A program made the translations under genes and the position numbers. Under the pieces are notes generated by a model. It was given only the letters and a program-made list of their open reading frames with translations. It did no database searches and was not told the DNA's origin. DNA of 64,000 bases from Actinomycetes bacterium (GTDB taxonomy: Bacteria > Actinomycetota > Thermoleophilia > BMS3ABIN01): assembly GCA_021791195.1 (NCBI GenBank), contig JAJYXB010000019.1:62001-126000 (forward strand), in the 5' to 3' direction. This document shows, one piece after another, positions 1 through 8,028 of this stretch (position 1 is the stretch's first letter; every line of letters starts with the position of its first letter).

Positions 1-194
1 CGGCAGCGGCCTCCGAGCAGCAGGTAGCTGACCAGGGGAATGTTGTCATACCAGCTGACCGGCATATCGCAGTTGGGACAGTGCGAACCCGGCGACACGA
101 TCGACTCGTGCCGCGGCAGGCGGTAGATGCAGACATTGAGAAAACTGCCGATGATGGCGCCGATGATGAACAGTAAGATGATTGTGAGGATCAA
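1..194 (-). CDS. Prepilin peptidase (type IV leader peptidase), N-terminal part
   Basis: This is the N-terminus of a gene that runs off the left edge of the window. A TTG start at 194-192 is preceded by GGGAG at 5 nt spacing. The translation opens with a hydrophobic segment, then [13 protein letters not shown] and a CPNC pair, which is the signature N-terminal domain of bacterial prepilin peptidases (PilD/GspO family). These are membrane aspartyl proteases that cleave and methylate type IV prepilins. The catalytic Asp residues would lie beyond the edge and cannot be checked. It may be co-transcribed with the MBL-fold gene upstream, whose stop is at 213. Family assignment is strong; the role in pilus or secretion assembly is inference. 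Confidence 0.85.
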   Translation of the reverse strand, partial: MILTIILLFIIGAIIGSFLNVCIYRLPRHESIVSPGSHCPNCDMPVSWYDNIPLVSYLLLGGRC

Positions 195-212
195 ACAGAC
201 TCCCGCAAGCCG

Positions 213-872
213 CTAGTAGGCCGGATCAAGCACTACTATTTTCGGTCCGCCGGAAAGATTTTCCTTTACCGGTTCAAGCTCGCTGACACCCGGCGTCTCG
301 ACCCGGCTCTTGCCTTCCAGGAAAGCGGAGACGCCTTCGATGCTGAAATGGCACTTGTCATTGCGGAAATGCATGGGGATAGCCACCGCCGGCGGACCCA
401 ACTGCTGCCAGACCCGGGTGGCCCGGGCGGCGTCGATGGTAAAAACGCCGCCGACCGGCAGCAGCACGATGTCCAGCGGACCGATCTCGTCCACCTGACG
501 GCTGCTGAGCTCATGGCCGAGATCGCCCAGGTGGGCCACGGTGACGCCGTCTGCCCGGACGACGAAAACCGTGTTGCTGCCTCGCTGCGATCCCTGGGAG
601 CTGTCATGAAAAGTGGCGACGCCGCGGATATTAAACCCGTCGATGTCATATTCCCCCGTTGAGTCAAGGATGCGCGGGGCGCCGCCCAGATGCCTGACGC
701 CGGCGTGGTCGGCATGGGCATGGCTGATGGTGACGACGTCGGGGCTTAAATCCACCTGGCGGTAAAGCAAAGTCCCCTGGTAAGCTTCCGCATCGTAAGG
801 ATCCGTCAGCAGCGTAGCGCCGGAATCCCCCGTGATCAGGAAGCAGCTGTGTCCTATCCATTCGATCTTCAT
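213..872 (-). CDS. MBL-fold metal-dependent hydrolase (UlaG-like)
   Basis: This 219-aa metallo-beta-lactamase-fold protein has the metal-binding motif HAHADH at residues 51-56, a later GDLGH Asp-containing loop and a PMHF segment near residue 165, the expected order for the small 'metal-dependent hydrolase' (UlaG/YtnP-like) group. No signal peptide or membrane segment is visible, so it is cytoplasmic. The ATG start is supported by AGGAG 9 nt upstream. It lies 183 bp downstream of the last Hdr-Flx gene in the same direction and 18 bp upstream of the prepilin peptidase start. The substrate cannot be deduced. Confidence 0.85.
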   Translation of the reverse strand: MKIEWIGHSCFLITGDSGATLLTDPYDAEAYQGTLLYRQVDLSPDVVTISHAHADHAGVRHLGGAPRILDSTGEYDIDGFNIRGVATFHDSSQGSQRGSNTVFVVRADGVTVAHLGDLGHELSSRQVDEIGPLDIVLLPVGGVFTIDAARATRVWQQLGPPAVAIPMHFRNDKCHFSIEGVSAFLEGKSRVETPGVSELEPVKENLSGGPKIVVLDPAY

Positions 873-1055
873 CTGACTTTATCTCCTGCCGTTCGGAGCT
901 GCCTGTCGACGCTGGCATCGCCAGCCGCGCATATATTGTTTCTATCCAGAGGCCCGAGTCTAAAACAGCCGCCGCGGCCGCAATAAGAGAACCGGCCCGC
1001 CATTCCGGCGTGAGCCGGCAAGGAACCGCCCCGGGACGGCGGCTGCCGCCCAGCC

Positions 1056-1913
1056 TTAAAGCTCGGCCGGCAGCCGGCGCAGTTCGTCGAGGGTGAACAC
1101 CGGCCCATCGGTGCAGACGTACTTCGGGCCCACATTGCAACGGCCGCAGAGGCCGATACCACATTTCATCCGCCGCTCCAGCGTGGTGAAGATCTGCTGA
1201 TCGCCAAAGCCGAGGCGCTCGAGACTCTGCAGCGTGAACTTTATCATCACCGGCGGACCGCAGATGACCGCCACCGCGCCCGCGGCCGGCGGCTGCTCCT
1301 CCTCCAGGACGCCCGGCAGCAGCCCCACCCTGCCGGACCAGTCCGGGTGCGCGGCGTCGATGGCGGCGATGAAATCGACGTCGGCGCGCGCTTCCCAGGC
1401 GGCGCGGTCCTCCGCGTAGCAGAGGTCGGCGGGCGTGCGCGCACCGTAGAAAGCCTGGATGCGGCCAAAGTCGCCGCGGTTATCAAGCAGGTGCATTAGC
1501 AACGACCTGAGCGGCGCCATGCCGATGCCGCCGCCAGCGATGATGACATCCTTCTCCTTCCAGGAATCGACCGGAAAGGCGCAGCCCAGCGGCGCCCGCA
1601 GCGCCACCCGGTCCCCTTCAGCCAGCTCGTGGATGGCGCTGGTGACCGCGCCGGTCCTCATCACGGAGAACTGGATGTAATCCTTTTGCGACGGCGGTGA
1701 GGAGATGGCGAAGGTAGACTCGCCGGCGCCGAAGATGCTGATCAGGCCAATCTGGCCCGGCGCAAACATAAAGGCCGCCATCAGCGCCGGGTCGTCAAAT
1801 ACCAGCCGGTAGGTGCGGATGGCCGGAGTCTCCTGGATCACCGCCACCACGGTAGCCGGCTCCGGCACGAGGGGAGTTGTTGCGTTAATGCCTTTTTTTG
1901 GTATTGTGCTCAT
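1056..1913 (-). CDS. flxA: FlxA-like FAD/NAD(P)-binding oxidoreductase subunit
   Basis: This is a 285-aa ferredoxin-NAD reductase-type flavoprotein. An N-terminal FAD domain is followed by a nucleotide-binding motif GGGIGMAPLRSLL, and near the C-terminus the spacing C-x4-C-x2-C followed by a later C (CGIGLCGRC...VC) binds a 2Fe-2S cluster, as in anaerobic sulfite reductase B and dihydroorotate dehydrogenase B subunits. The ATG at 1913 overlaps the upstream stop by 4 nt (ATGA). An open frame continues to 2027, but its start would lie deep inside the neighbour. It is the last gene of the hdrCBA-flx operon, where it should accept NADH electrons for the Hdr core. The symbol is assigned from family and operon position. 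Confidence 0.85.
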   Translation of the reverse strand: MSTIPKKGINATTPLVPEPATVVAVIQETPAIRTYRLVFDDPALMAAFMFAPGQIGLISIFGAGESTFAISSPPSQKDYIQFSVMRTGAVTSAIHELAEGDRVALRAPLGCAFPVDSWKEKDVIIAGGGIGMAPLRSLLMHLLDNRGDFGRIQAFYGARTPADLCYAEDRAAWEARADVDFIAAIDAAHPDWSGRVGLLPGVLEEEQPPAAGAVAVICGPPVMIKFTLQSLERLGFGDQQIFTTLERRMKCGIGLCGRCNVGPKYVCTDGPVFTLDELRRLPAEL

Positions 1914-2977
1914 GACTCTGTTTCCTGCTGGAGGGCGCCGCCTGGCGTGGCCGGACGCGCCGCCGCCGCCTTCAGAACCTCGCGGATGTCCACACCTGCG
2001 GGGCAGCCGCGGATGCAGCGGCCGCACCCGGTGCAGAGTATCTCTCCCTGGTTGGCCGGATAGTAGCTGAACTTGTGGCCCATGCGATTGCGGTAGCGGT
2101 GAGCGATCTCCGGCCGCGGGTTATGGCCAGAAGTCTCGAGCGTATAGGTGTAGAACATGCAGGCGTCCCAGCTGCGGCAGCGCTCGCCGTCCCGGTCCCC
2201 CTGCATCTCATCGAAAATATTGAAGCAATGGCAGGTGGGACAGGCATAGGTGCAGTAACCGCACGACAGGCACTGCTCAGTCGCGCCGCGCCAGAAATCA
2301 AGATCGTCAAAAATGTCAAGCAGCTTCTGTTCCAATCCTGCCAGTTCCAGCACCGCGGTCTCGGCCAGCGCCGGCTTTTCCTGGCTGGAATCTTCAAAAA
2401 TGTCAAGCGCCGCCAGCTCGCGGCCGCGGTCGCTGAAGCCCTCCGCCAGATATCCGCCGCCGACCGGATAGAGGATGAGATCGGAGCCGGCCGTTTCCGC
2501 CGGGCCCGCACCGAAGGAAGAGCAGAAACAGGCGCTGTCACAGGTGGTGCAGGCCAGCGTGATCACCGTCAGCCCGGCGCGTCGGGTCCGGTAATGCGGG
2601 TCGTTGTAGGATTGGCCCGGGGTGGAAAGGAAGAGGGCGTCCAGCACGCCCAGCGCTTTGGCGTCACAGGCGCGCGCGCCGAAGACGACCGTCTCGCCCG
2701 CGTGCATCCCGGGCCCGGCCGCCTCGATCTCGATCTTCTCGCCTTCAGCGGTAAGACGGTAGCGATAGGCAAACAGGCGCTCGGTCGCCGGCAGCACCAG
2801 CTGCTTGGCTGACAGCGTACTGTAGGCGCCGGTCTCGATCTCGTCGCCTTCGCTCCAGGGGGAGAACAGCACCGTATTGAGCGTGTCCCTGACCACGCGC
2901 GGAGCCCAAACCTCGGCGCCGTCCTCACGCAGCCGCTCCAGCAGCCGCGGCAGGCCGTCGCTGGCGATGAACCTCAT
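1910..2977 (-). CDS. 4Fe-4S dicluster protein, FlxB-like / hydrogenase beta-type subunit
   Basis: This 355-aa protein resembles the iron-sulfur subunit of anaerobic sulfite reductase (AsrA) and of sulfhydrogenases. A long N-terminal domain is followed by two ferredoxin-type motifs, CLSCGYCTYACPTC near residue 240 and CTGCGRCIRGCP near residue 320, suited to two 4Fe-4S clusters. Additional Cys residues (CTTCDSACFC) occur near residue 150. It overlaps both neighbours by 4 nt, so it is translationally coupled within the Hdr-Flx operon. It should relay electrons between the FAD/NAD subunit and the remainder of the complex. Assignment as FlxB rests on gene order and is less certain than the iron-sulfur family call. 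Confidence 0.8.
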   Translation of the reverse strand: MRFIASDGLPRLLERLREDGAEVWAPRVVRDTLNTVLFSPWSEGDEIETGAYSTLSAKQLVLPATERLFAYRYRLTAEGEKIEIEAAGPGMHAGETVVFGARACDAKALGVLDALFLSTPGQSYNDPHYRTRRAGLTVITLACTTCDSACFCSSFGAGPAETAGSDLILYPVGGGYLAEGFSDRGRELAALDIFEDSSQEKPALAETAVLELAGLEQKLLDIFDDLDFWRGATEQCLSCGYCTYACPTCHCFNIFDEMQGDRDGERCRSWDACMFYTYTLETSGHNPRPEIAHRYRNRMGHKFSYYPANQGEILCTGCGRCIRGCPAGVDIREVLKAAAARPATPGGALQQETES

Positions 2978-3903
2978 AGCCCGCCACCTCCGGCATCCTT
3001 CCCGGCGTCAAAAGTCAGCAGCGGCGGAGTGGCCTCCGGGTCAGTGCCGGCGCGGTAGCCGAAGAGCTCCTCGATGAGCGCGTTCTGCTCCTCCAGCAGC
3101 AGCATCAGCGGGATGCCTACCGGACAGGCGCGCTCGCATTCCTCGCAGCCGGTGCAGCGGCCCGCCATGTGGCTGATGCGGATCAGCTGCGCCATCTCGG
3201 ACTGGCGGGCGTCGACGCCGCCACCGGTCCAGTGCGGCTCGCGCGTCTGCATCGCGCAGACGTCGCGGCAGAAGCAGAGCGGGCAGGCCTCGCGGCAGGC
3301 GTAGCAGCGGATGCAACGCGAGAACTGGTCGCGCCAGAACCGCCGCCGCTCGTCGACGCTCATGGAGGCAAAGCGCTTGCGGATGCCGGCCAGCTCGCCG
3401 GCAGCGGCCACACTCTGGCCCTGGACGCCGCCCACAGCGGCATCCCGGATCACCGGCACCGCGTCGCGGCAGCCGCGGCACTTGGCCAGCAGGATCTCTT
3501 CGCGCGCCACGGTCTTGCCCTCCATCGCCACCTGGCCGCCGGCGTCCTCCACCTTTTTGCCGAAGCCGAAACAGCGCCAGGCCTTTTTCACGTCGACCAT
3601 GCCGGGGCAGCGCACGCCGATCACCCGGACGCGGTCACGCTCGATCTCGCGCTCGGCGATCAGCTGCACGATGCTTTTGACATCACAGCCCTTGGCCACG
3701 ATCCCCACCCGGCGGTCCTTCAGCCGCGGCAGGTGGACGGCGAGGTTATGGACGCAGGTGGAATCAAACACGGCCGCTTCGGCTTCCCGGGGGGTATGAA
3801 AGCGCGCCGGCACGGCCACGCCCGCGGCCGCCGAGCGCGTCCAGCCGAGCACCATATCCGTCTCCGCAAGCACCTGTTTGATTGTCGCGATCAGATCATC
3901 CAT
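2974..3903 (-). CDS. 4Fe-4S protein with FrhB-like N-terminus, FlxC-like
   Basis: This is a 309-aa iron-sulfur protein. The first ~170 residues (KGCDVKSIVQLI, RCPGMVDVKK, AKCRGCRDAVP) look like the F420-hydrogenase beta-subunit (FrhB) family. A ferredoxin segment follows, with CIRCYACREACPLCFC and CTGCEECERACPVG, binding two 4Fe-4S clusters. It lies 6 bp after flxD and overlaps the next gene by 4 nt. In Hdr-Flx operons of sulfate reducers, FlxB and FlxC are both ferredoxin-like electron-transfer subunits; FlxC is assigned here only by position next to flxD. No membrane segments are seen, so the complex is expected to be cytoplasmic. Confidence 0.78.
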   Translation of the reverse strand: MDDLIATIKQVLAETDMVLGWTRSAAAGVAVPARFHTPREAEAAVFDSTCVHNLAVHLPRLKDRRVGIVAKGCDVKSIVQLIAEREIERDRVRVIGVRCPGMVDVKKAWRCFGFGKKVEDAGGQVAMEGKTVAREEILLAKCRGCRDAVPVIRDAAVGGVQGQSVAAAGELAGIRKRFASMSVDERRRFWRDQFSRCIRCYACREACPLCFCRDVCAMQTREPHWTGGGVDARQSEMAQLIRISHMAGRCTGCEECERACPVGIPLMLLLEEQNALIEELFGYRAGTDPEATPPLLTFDAGKDAGGGGL

Positions 3904-3909
3904 TAAAAT

Positions 3910-4347
3910 TTAAACCATCTTGTCAACTTCATTTGTCTGGCTGACGCTGCCGCCTCCCACCGCCTGCTTTACCTGGCCGGTGAAGCTCTCGACTACCTCA
4001 GCCCAGCGGGCGCCCTCGGAGGCGCTCACCCAGGTGTAATGGAACCGCGCGGGGTCGATGCCCAGTGCCGGCAGCATCCGCGCGAGCACTTCCAGCCGCC
4101 GCCGGGCATGGTAGTTGCCCTCATTATAATGGCAATCGCCCGGATGGCAGCCGCTCACCAGCACGCCGTCGGCGCCCTCCTGGAAAGCCTTCAGGATCAG
4201 CAGCGGGTCTACCCGGCCCGTGCACGGCAGGCGCACGATCCGCAGCTGGGCAGGCTGCCGTATCCTGGCCGTACCGGCCATGTCGGCGCCGGCGTATGAG
4301 CACCAGTTACAGAGGAATCCGACTATCTTGACGTTTTCTTTGGACAT
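3910..4347 (-). CDS. flxD: MvhD/FlxD-family electron-transfer subunit
   Basis: This 145-aa protein of the methyl-viologen-reducing hydrogenase delta-subunit family carries the expected Cys pattern: FLCNWCSYAGAD near the N-terminus, PCTGRVD, and GCHPGDCHY near residue 65, which together hold a 2Fe-2S cluster. MvhD-type subunits dock on HdrA and pass electrons from the hydrogenase or Flx module to the bifurcating flavin. The gene sits 13 bp downstream of hdrA and 6 bp upstream of the FrhB-like gene, which fits that role. The start ATG is internal to a clear operon; length is typical of stand-alone MvhD. Confidence 0.9.
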   Translation of the reverse strand: MSKENVKIVGFLCNWCSYAGADMAGTARIRQPAQLRIVRLPCTGRVDPLLILKAFQEGADGVLVSGCHPGDCHYNEGNYHARRRLEVLARMLPALGIDPARFHYTWVSASEGARWAEVVESFTGQVKQAVGGGSVSQTNEVDKMV

Positions 4348-4360
4348 CGCGACCCGCGAC

Positions 4361-6319
4361 CTAGCGCAGCACCTCCACCACTTCGGCGATCAGCTGGTTG
4401 TCTGTGTATCCTTTCAGTGATATCGTGGAGGGTGGGCAGGCGACGTTGCACAGCCCGCAGCCCTGGCAGAGCGAGTCGATCACATGCGCCACCGCGCGCC
4501 CGCCCGGCAGCTGCTCCTGCTCGACCGCGCCATAGGGGCAGACGTCACGGCATTTGAAACAGCCGACGCACCTGTTCCGGTCGACCGCCGCCACAACCGG
4601 GCTGGTTTCCAGCTCGCCGCGTGAGAGCAGGCCGATCACCTTGGCGGCGGCAGCGCTGGCCTGCGCCACCGTGGCGGGGATGTCCTTGGGACCCTGGCAG
4701 GCGCCCGCGAGGAAAACACCGCCGGTATTGGTCTCCACCGGTTTCAGCTTCGGATGCCCTTCGGTAAAGAACTCGTACCCGTCGTAGGAGATGTTGAGCT
4801 TGCGCGCCAGTTCGCCGGCGCCGCGGGCGGCGGTAAGGCCGGTGGCCAGCACCACCAGATCGGCTTCGATCTCGACCTGCTCCCCGGCCAGCGTGTCGGT
4901 GCCCATCACGATCAGCTTGCCGCCCCGCGGATAGATCTTGCCCACGCGGCCGCGGATGTAAAGTGCGCCGAACTCCGTCTGGGCGCGGCGGGAGAACTCG
5001 TCGTAGCCCTTGCCCGCGGCCCTGATGTCGATATAAAAGATGTAAGACTGAGAATCAGGTATATGTTCCTTGGTCAAAATCGCCTGCTTGGCGGTGTACA
5101 TGCAGCCGACGCTGCAGCACTGCGGCCGGCCCACCGACTCATCCCGCGAACCGATGCAGGAGATGAAGACCACCTGCTGCGGCTCAGCGCCATCGGACGG
5201 GCGCCGCACGTGGCCGCCGGTCGGCCCCGAGGCCGACAGCAGCCGCTCGTACTGCATCGAGGTGATCACGTCCGGGTAGCGCCCCATGCCGTAGGTCGGA
5301 TAGGAGCCGGTCCAGTCATAAAGGTCGTAGCCGGTGGCGACGACCACGGCGCCGAAGGCGCCGCTGACGATCTCGTCCTCCTGCTCGTAATCGATGGCGT
5401 CCGCCGGGCAGACCTTCTGGCAGACGCCGCACCTGCCCTTGACGAACTGGCGGCAGTGCTCCTTGCGCAGGCCGGCCACCAGTGGCACCGCCTGCGGGAA
5501 GGCGATCGAGATCGCTTTCGACTCGCCCATGCCGGCGTTGAACTCATCCGGCGCCCGGCTGGGGCACTTCTCCTGGCAGATCATGCAGCCGGTGCACTTC
5601 TGCTCGATGACGCAGGTGGCCTTGCGGCGGATATCGACCTCGAAACTGCCGATATGGCCACGCACCTGATCGACCTCCGCGTTGACAATGAGTTTGATAT
5701 TGTCATGATTCTTCACCTCGACCATCCTCGGCGTGAGGATGCAGGAAGAGCAGTCCAGTGTCGGGAAGGTCTTGTCCAGCCGCGCCATGTTGCCGCCGAT
5801 GGTGGGACCCTTCTCCACCAGCGTCACGGGGATGCCGGCGTCGGCCATGTCCAGCGCGGCCTGGATGCCGGCCACGCCGCCGCCGATCACCAGCGCCGCC
5901 CTGGTCACCGGCACGGTGCTGCCGCTCAGCGGCGCCTGGCGGCGGACCCGCGCCACGCCCTTGCGCACCAGGTCGATCGCCTTCAGGGTGCCCTGGTCGA
6001 TATCGGGATGGATCCAGGAGCAGTGCTCGCGGATGTTGACCATCTCCAGCATGAACGGGTTCATGCCGCCGCGCTGCACCGCCCGCCGGAAGGTGGTTTC
6101 GTGCATCCGCGGCGAGCAGCCGGCCATCACCACCCGCGTCAGATCCTTCTGCTGGATGGCGTCGATGATCGCCCGCTGCCCGGGATCGGAACAGGTGTAC
6201 TGGATGCTCTCGGCGTGGATCACGCCCAGCATCGCGCGCGCCGCCTCCACCACCCTGTCGGTGGCCACGGTGGCGGCGATGTTGGTGCCGCACTGGCAGA
6301 CGAAAACACCGATCCTCAT
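4361..6319 (-). CDS. hdrA: Heterodisulfide reductase subunit A (HdrA-like)
   Basis: This 652-aa iron-sulfur flavoprotein has domains in the classical HdrA order: an N-terminal CQCGTNI Cys pair, a Cys-rich motif with HETTFRRA, an FAD-binding GGGVAGIQAA motif near residue 146, the LDCSSCILTPRM segment, two central ferredoxin-like Cys sets (CTGCMICQEKCP and CGVCQKVCP), and two C-terminal 4Fe-4S motifs (CVGCFKCRDVCP, CQGCGLCNVACP). HdrA carries the flavin that bifurcates electrons in Hdr complexes. All Cys are ordinary codons, so no selenocysteine is needed. The product should form the core of the HdrABC-Flx complex encoded by the surrounding genes; the partner disulfide (DsrC-like or other) is not encoded in the window. 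Confidence 0.93.
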   Translation of the reverse strand: MRIGVFVCQCGTNIAATVATDRVVEAARAMLGVIHAESIQYTCSDPGQRAIIDAIQQKDLTRVVMAGCSPRMHETTFRRAVQRGGMNPFMLEMVNIREHCSWIHPDIDQGTLKAIDLVRKGVARVRRQAPLSGSTVPVTRAALVIGGGVAGIQAALDMADAGIPVTLVEKGPTIGGNMARLDKTFPTLDCSSCILTPRMVEVKNHDNIKLIVNAEVDQVRGHIGSFEVDIRRKATCVIEQKCTGCMICQEKCPSRAPDEFNAGMGESKAISIAFPQAVPLVAGLRKEHCRQFVKGRCGVCQKVCPADAIDYEQEDEIVSGAFGAVVVATGYDLYDWTGSYPTYGMGRYPDVITSMQYERLLSASGPTGGHVRRPSDGAEPQQVVFISCIGSRDESVGRPQCCSVGCMYTAKQAILTKEHIPDSQSYIFYIDIRAAGKGYDEFSRRAQTEFGALYIRGRVGKIYPRGGKLIVMGTDTLAGEQVEIEADLVVLATGLTAARGAGELARKLNISYDGYEFFTEGHPKLKPVETNTGGVFLAGACQGPKDIPATVAQASAAAAKVIGLLSRGELETSPVVAAVDRNRCVGCFKCRDVCPYGAVEQEQLPGGRAVAHVIDSLCQGCGLCNVACPPSTISLKGYTDNQLIAEVVEVLR

Positions 6320-6386
6320 CGTACGGCCTGCCTTATCACAAATATTCTTTTTATCAATAACTCCGGCCGCCGGCCGCCGGCGCTGC

Positions 6387-7274
6387 TCATGACGCCGCCC
6401 TCCGCCCCCGGATCCTGCTGATTAGCGCCCCGGCATCTACCGCATGGGCGTCGATGCCGAGATCCTCGGGTGAGTGCCCCAGCGCCAGGCCGATCGCCTG
6501 CGTCAGGTAGAGCACCGGCAGGTGGTAATCAGTGCCGAAGGCGGCGTTGATCTGCCCCTGGCGCAGGTCGAGGTTCTGGTGGCAGAGCGGGCAGACGGTC
6601 ACCAGCGCGTCGATGCCCGACTCCAGCGCCGACTCGATCACGCGCTGGCTGGCCTTGAGCACGATCTCTTTCTTGGGCAGGCCCATGTAGGAGCCGCAGC
6701 ACTCGGTCTTGAACGGGAAATGGGGGATCTCGGCGCCGGTTGCCTTAAGCAGCGGCTCCATCTCCACGGGGTCGTTGGGATCGTCATACTGGACGACTTC
6801 GGGCGGGCGGACCAGCACGCAGCCGTAATATGTGCCCAGGGAGATGCCCTCCAGGCGCCCCTGCGCCCGCGCCGCCATCTCCTCCGGAGCGATCTCGCGG
6901 TTGAGCAGCTCGACGGCATTGATCACCTCGGTGTCGTACCTGACCGGCTCATGCAGCGCCCGCTCGGTCAACTGGCGCAGCGCCGGATTGCGGCCCAGCT
7001 CATGCTGGGCGTACTTGAGCCGGTTGAAGCAGCCGGCGCACGGCGCCACCACCGAGGGATGGCTGGCGCCGGCGATGTGCAGGTTCCGGGCCGGCAGCAG
7101 GATCCCCAGCGCCCCGCCCCAATGGTGCGGCGCCGGCGAGGCCCCGCAGCAGTTCCAGTCCTCGAGCTCGTCGATGCCGATGCCGAACTCTCTGGCCACC
7201 AGGCGGAAAGAGGTGTCGTATTCGATGGCGCTGCTGGAAAGCGAGCAGCCGGGGAAGTAGGAATAAGTCGTCAT
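6387..7274 (-). CDS. hdrB: Heterodisulfide reductase subunit B (HdrB-like)
   Basis: This 295-aa protein has two CCG domains, the hallmark of HdrB: CCGASPAPHHWGG with CAGCFNRLK, and CCGSYMG with CPLCHQN. In HdrB these ligate the non-cubane 4Fe-4S clusters at which disulfide reduction occurs. The start ATG overlaps the hdrC stop by 4 nt. A gap of 67 bp separates its stop from hdrA, the largest gap inside the operon, without an evident terminator. Length and motif order match bona fide HdrB rather than glycolate oxidase subunits. Confidence 0.93.
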   Translation of the reverse strand: MTTYSYFPGCSLSSSAIEYDTSFRLVAREFGIGIDELEDWNCCGASPAPHHWGGALGILLPARNLHIAGASHPSVVAPCAGCFNRLKYAQHELGRNPALRQLTERALHEPVRYDTEVINAVELLNREIAPEEMAARAQGRLEGISLGTYYGCVLVRPPEVVQYDDPNDPVEMEPLLKATGAEIPHFPFKTECCGSYMGLPKKEIVLKASQRVIESALESGIDALVTVCPLCHQNLDLRQGQINAAFGTDYHLPVLYLTQAIGLALGHSPEDLGIDAHAVDAGALISRIRGRRAAS

Positions 7275-7864
7275 TCGCCCGCCCCGGTTTCAGGCTCCGG
7301 CGCCGGCCGGGCGTCGCCGTTGATCTCGCGGAAGATCCGTCGCATCTGACGCAGATTCTTCACTTTGGGCGGGAACAGGTGCACCTTTCGCTTGCGCAGG
7401 ATCAGCGGCACCAGTGAGATGTCGTTGGTCAGCTTCCTGGTCGCGAAGTTGTACCGGAGCAGCATGCTGGTCTCGTGCAGGCGGCCGTGCCGGCGCACGT
7501 TCCTCAGGAATTCGCGGCGGAACAGCCGCAGGTCGCGCTCGGTGTCACGCAGGCCGGCTTCGTCGGCGACCGCCTTGGCGGTCTCGATGACGCCGGCGAC
7601 GTCGATCTTCATCGGACAGCGCATCGAACAGGTCATGCAGTCGAGGCACAGCTGCGCCGTCCTGGAGGCAAGCACTTCCTGAACCAGGCCGATCTGAAGC
7701 ATGTGCATCAGCCGGTGCGGCGGAAAGTCGAAGGCATGGGCGGCGACGCAGGTGGAGGTGCAGCGGCCGCATTGCAGGCAGGCCGAGACCCTCTGCCCGC
7801 TGCGCCGCTCGATCTCGGCAACAAGGGGTGCGCCTTCCGTCACTGTTCTGGAAAGATTGATCAT
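7271..7864 (-). CDS. hdrC: Heterodisulfide reductase subunit C (HdrC-like)
   Basis: This 197-aa ferredoxin-like protein has CLQCGRCTSTC near residue 35 and CLDCMTCSMRCPMK near residue 75, the two 4Fe-4S sites that link HdrA to HdrB. It is the first gene of the hdrCBA-flxDCBA operon: the ATG at 7864 has GGAGG 7 nt upstream, and a 164-bp gap separates it from mqnC. The C-terminal 50 residues are basic and lack further motifs. The order hdrCBA followed by flxDCBA is the mirror of the flxABCD-hdrCBA order I recall from Desulfovibrio. Confidence 0.92.
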   Translation of the reverse strand: MINLSRTVTEGAPLVAEIERRSGQRVSACLQCGRCTSTCVAAHAFDFPPHRLMHMLQIGLVQEVLASRTAQLCLDCMTCSMRCPMKIDVAGVIETAKAVADEAGLRDTERDLRLFRREFLRNVRRHGRLHETSMLLRYNFATRKLTNDISLVPLILRKRKVHLFPPKVKNLRQMRRIFREINGDARPAPEPETGAGE

Positions 7865-8028
7865 GTGCCAGCCTCCGCTGCACCCTTGAGAAAAAAAACA
7901 AAAAACCCGCCGGCGCCAATTCCCTACGGCAAAAACCTCAAATCCCCTTTGCCTTGGCAGGCCGTCGAGCTCGTAAATTATTTTGTGAAAGTTTTAACAG
8001 CTATTGTTTTGCAGTCTATCAGCCCATC

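Noticed and set aside
4754-6421. 555-codon plus-strand frame
   Set aside because: It is antisense to hdrA, His/Arg/Ala-rich with no family features; a high-GC shadow.
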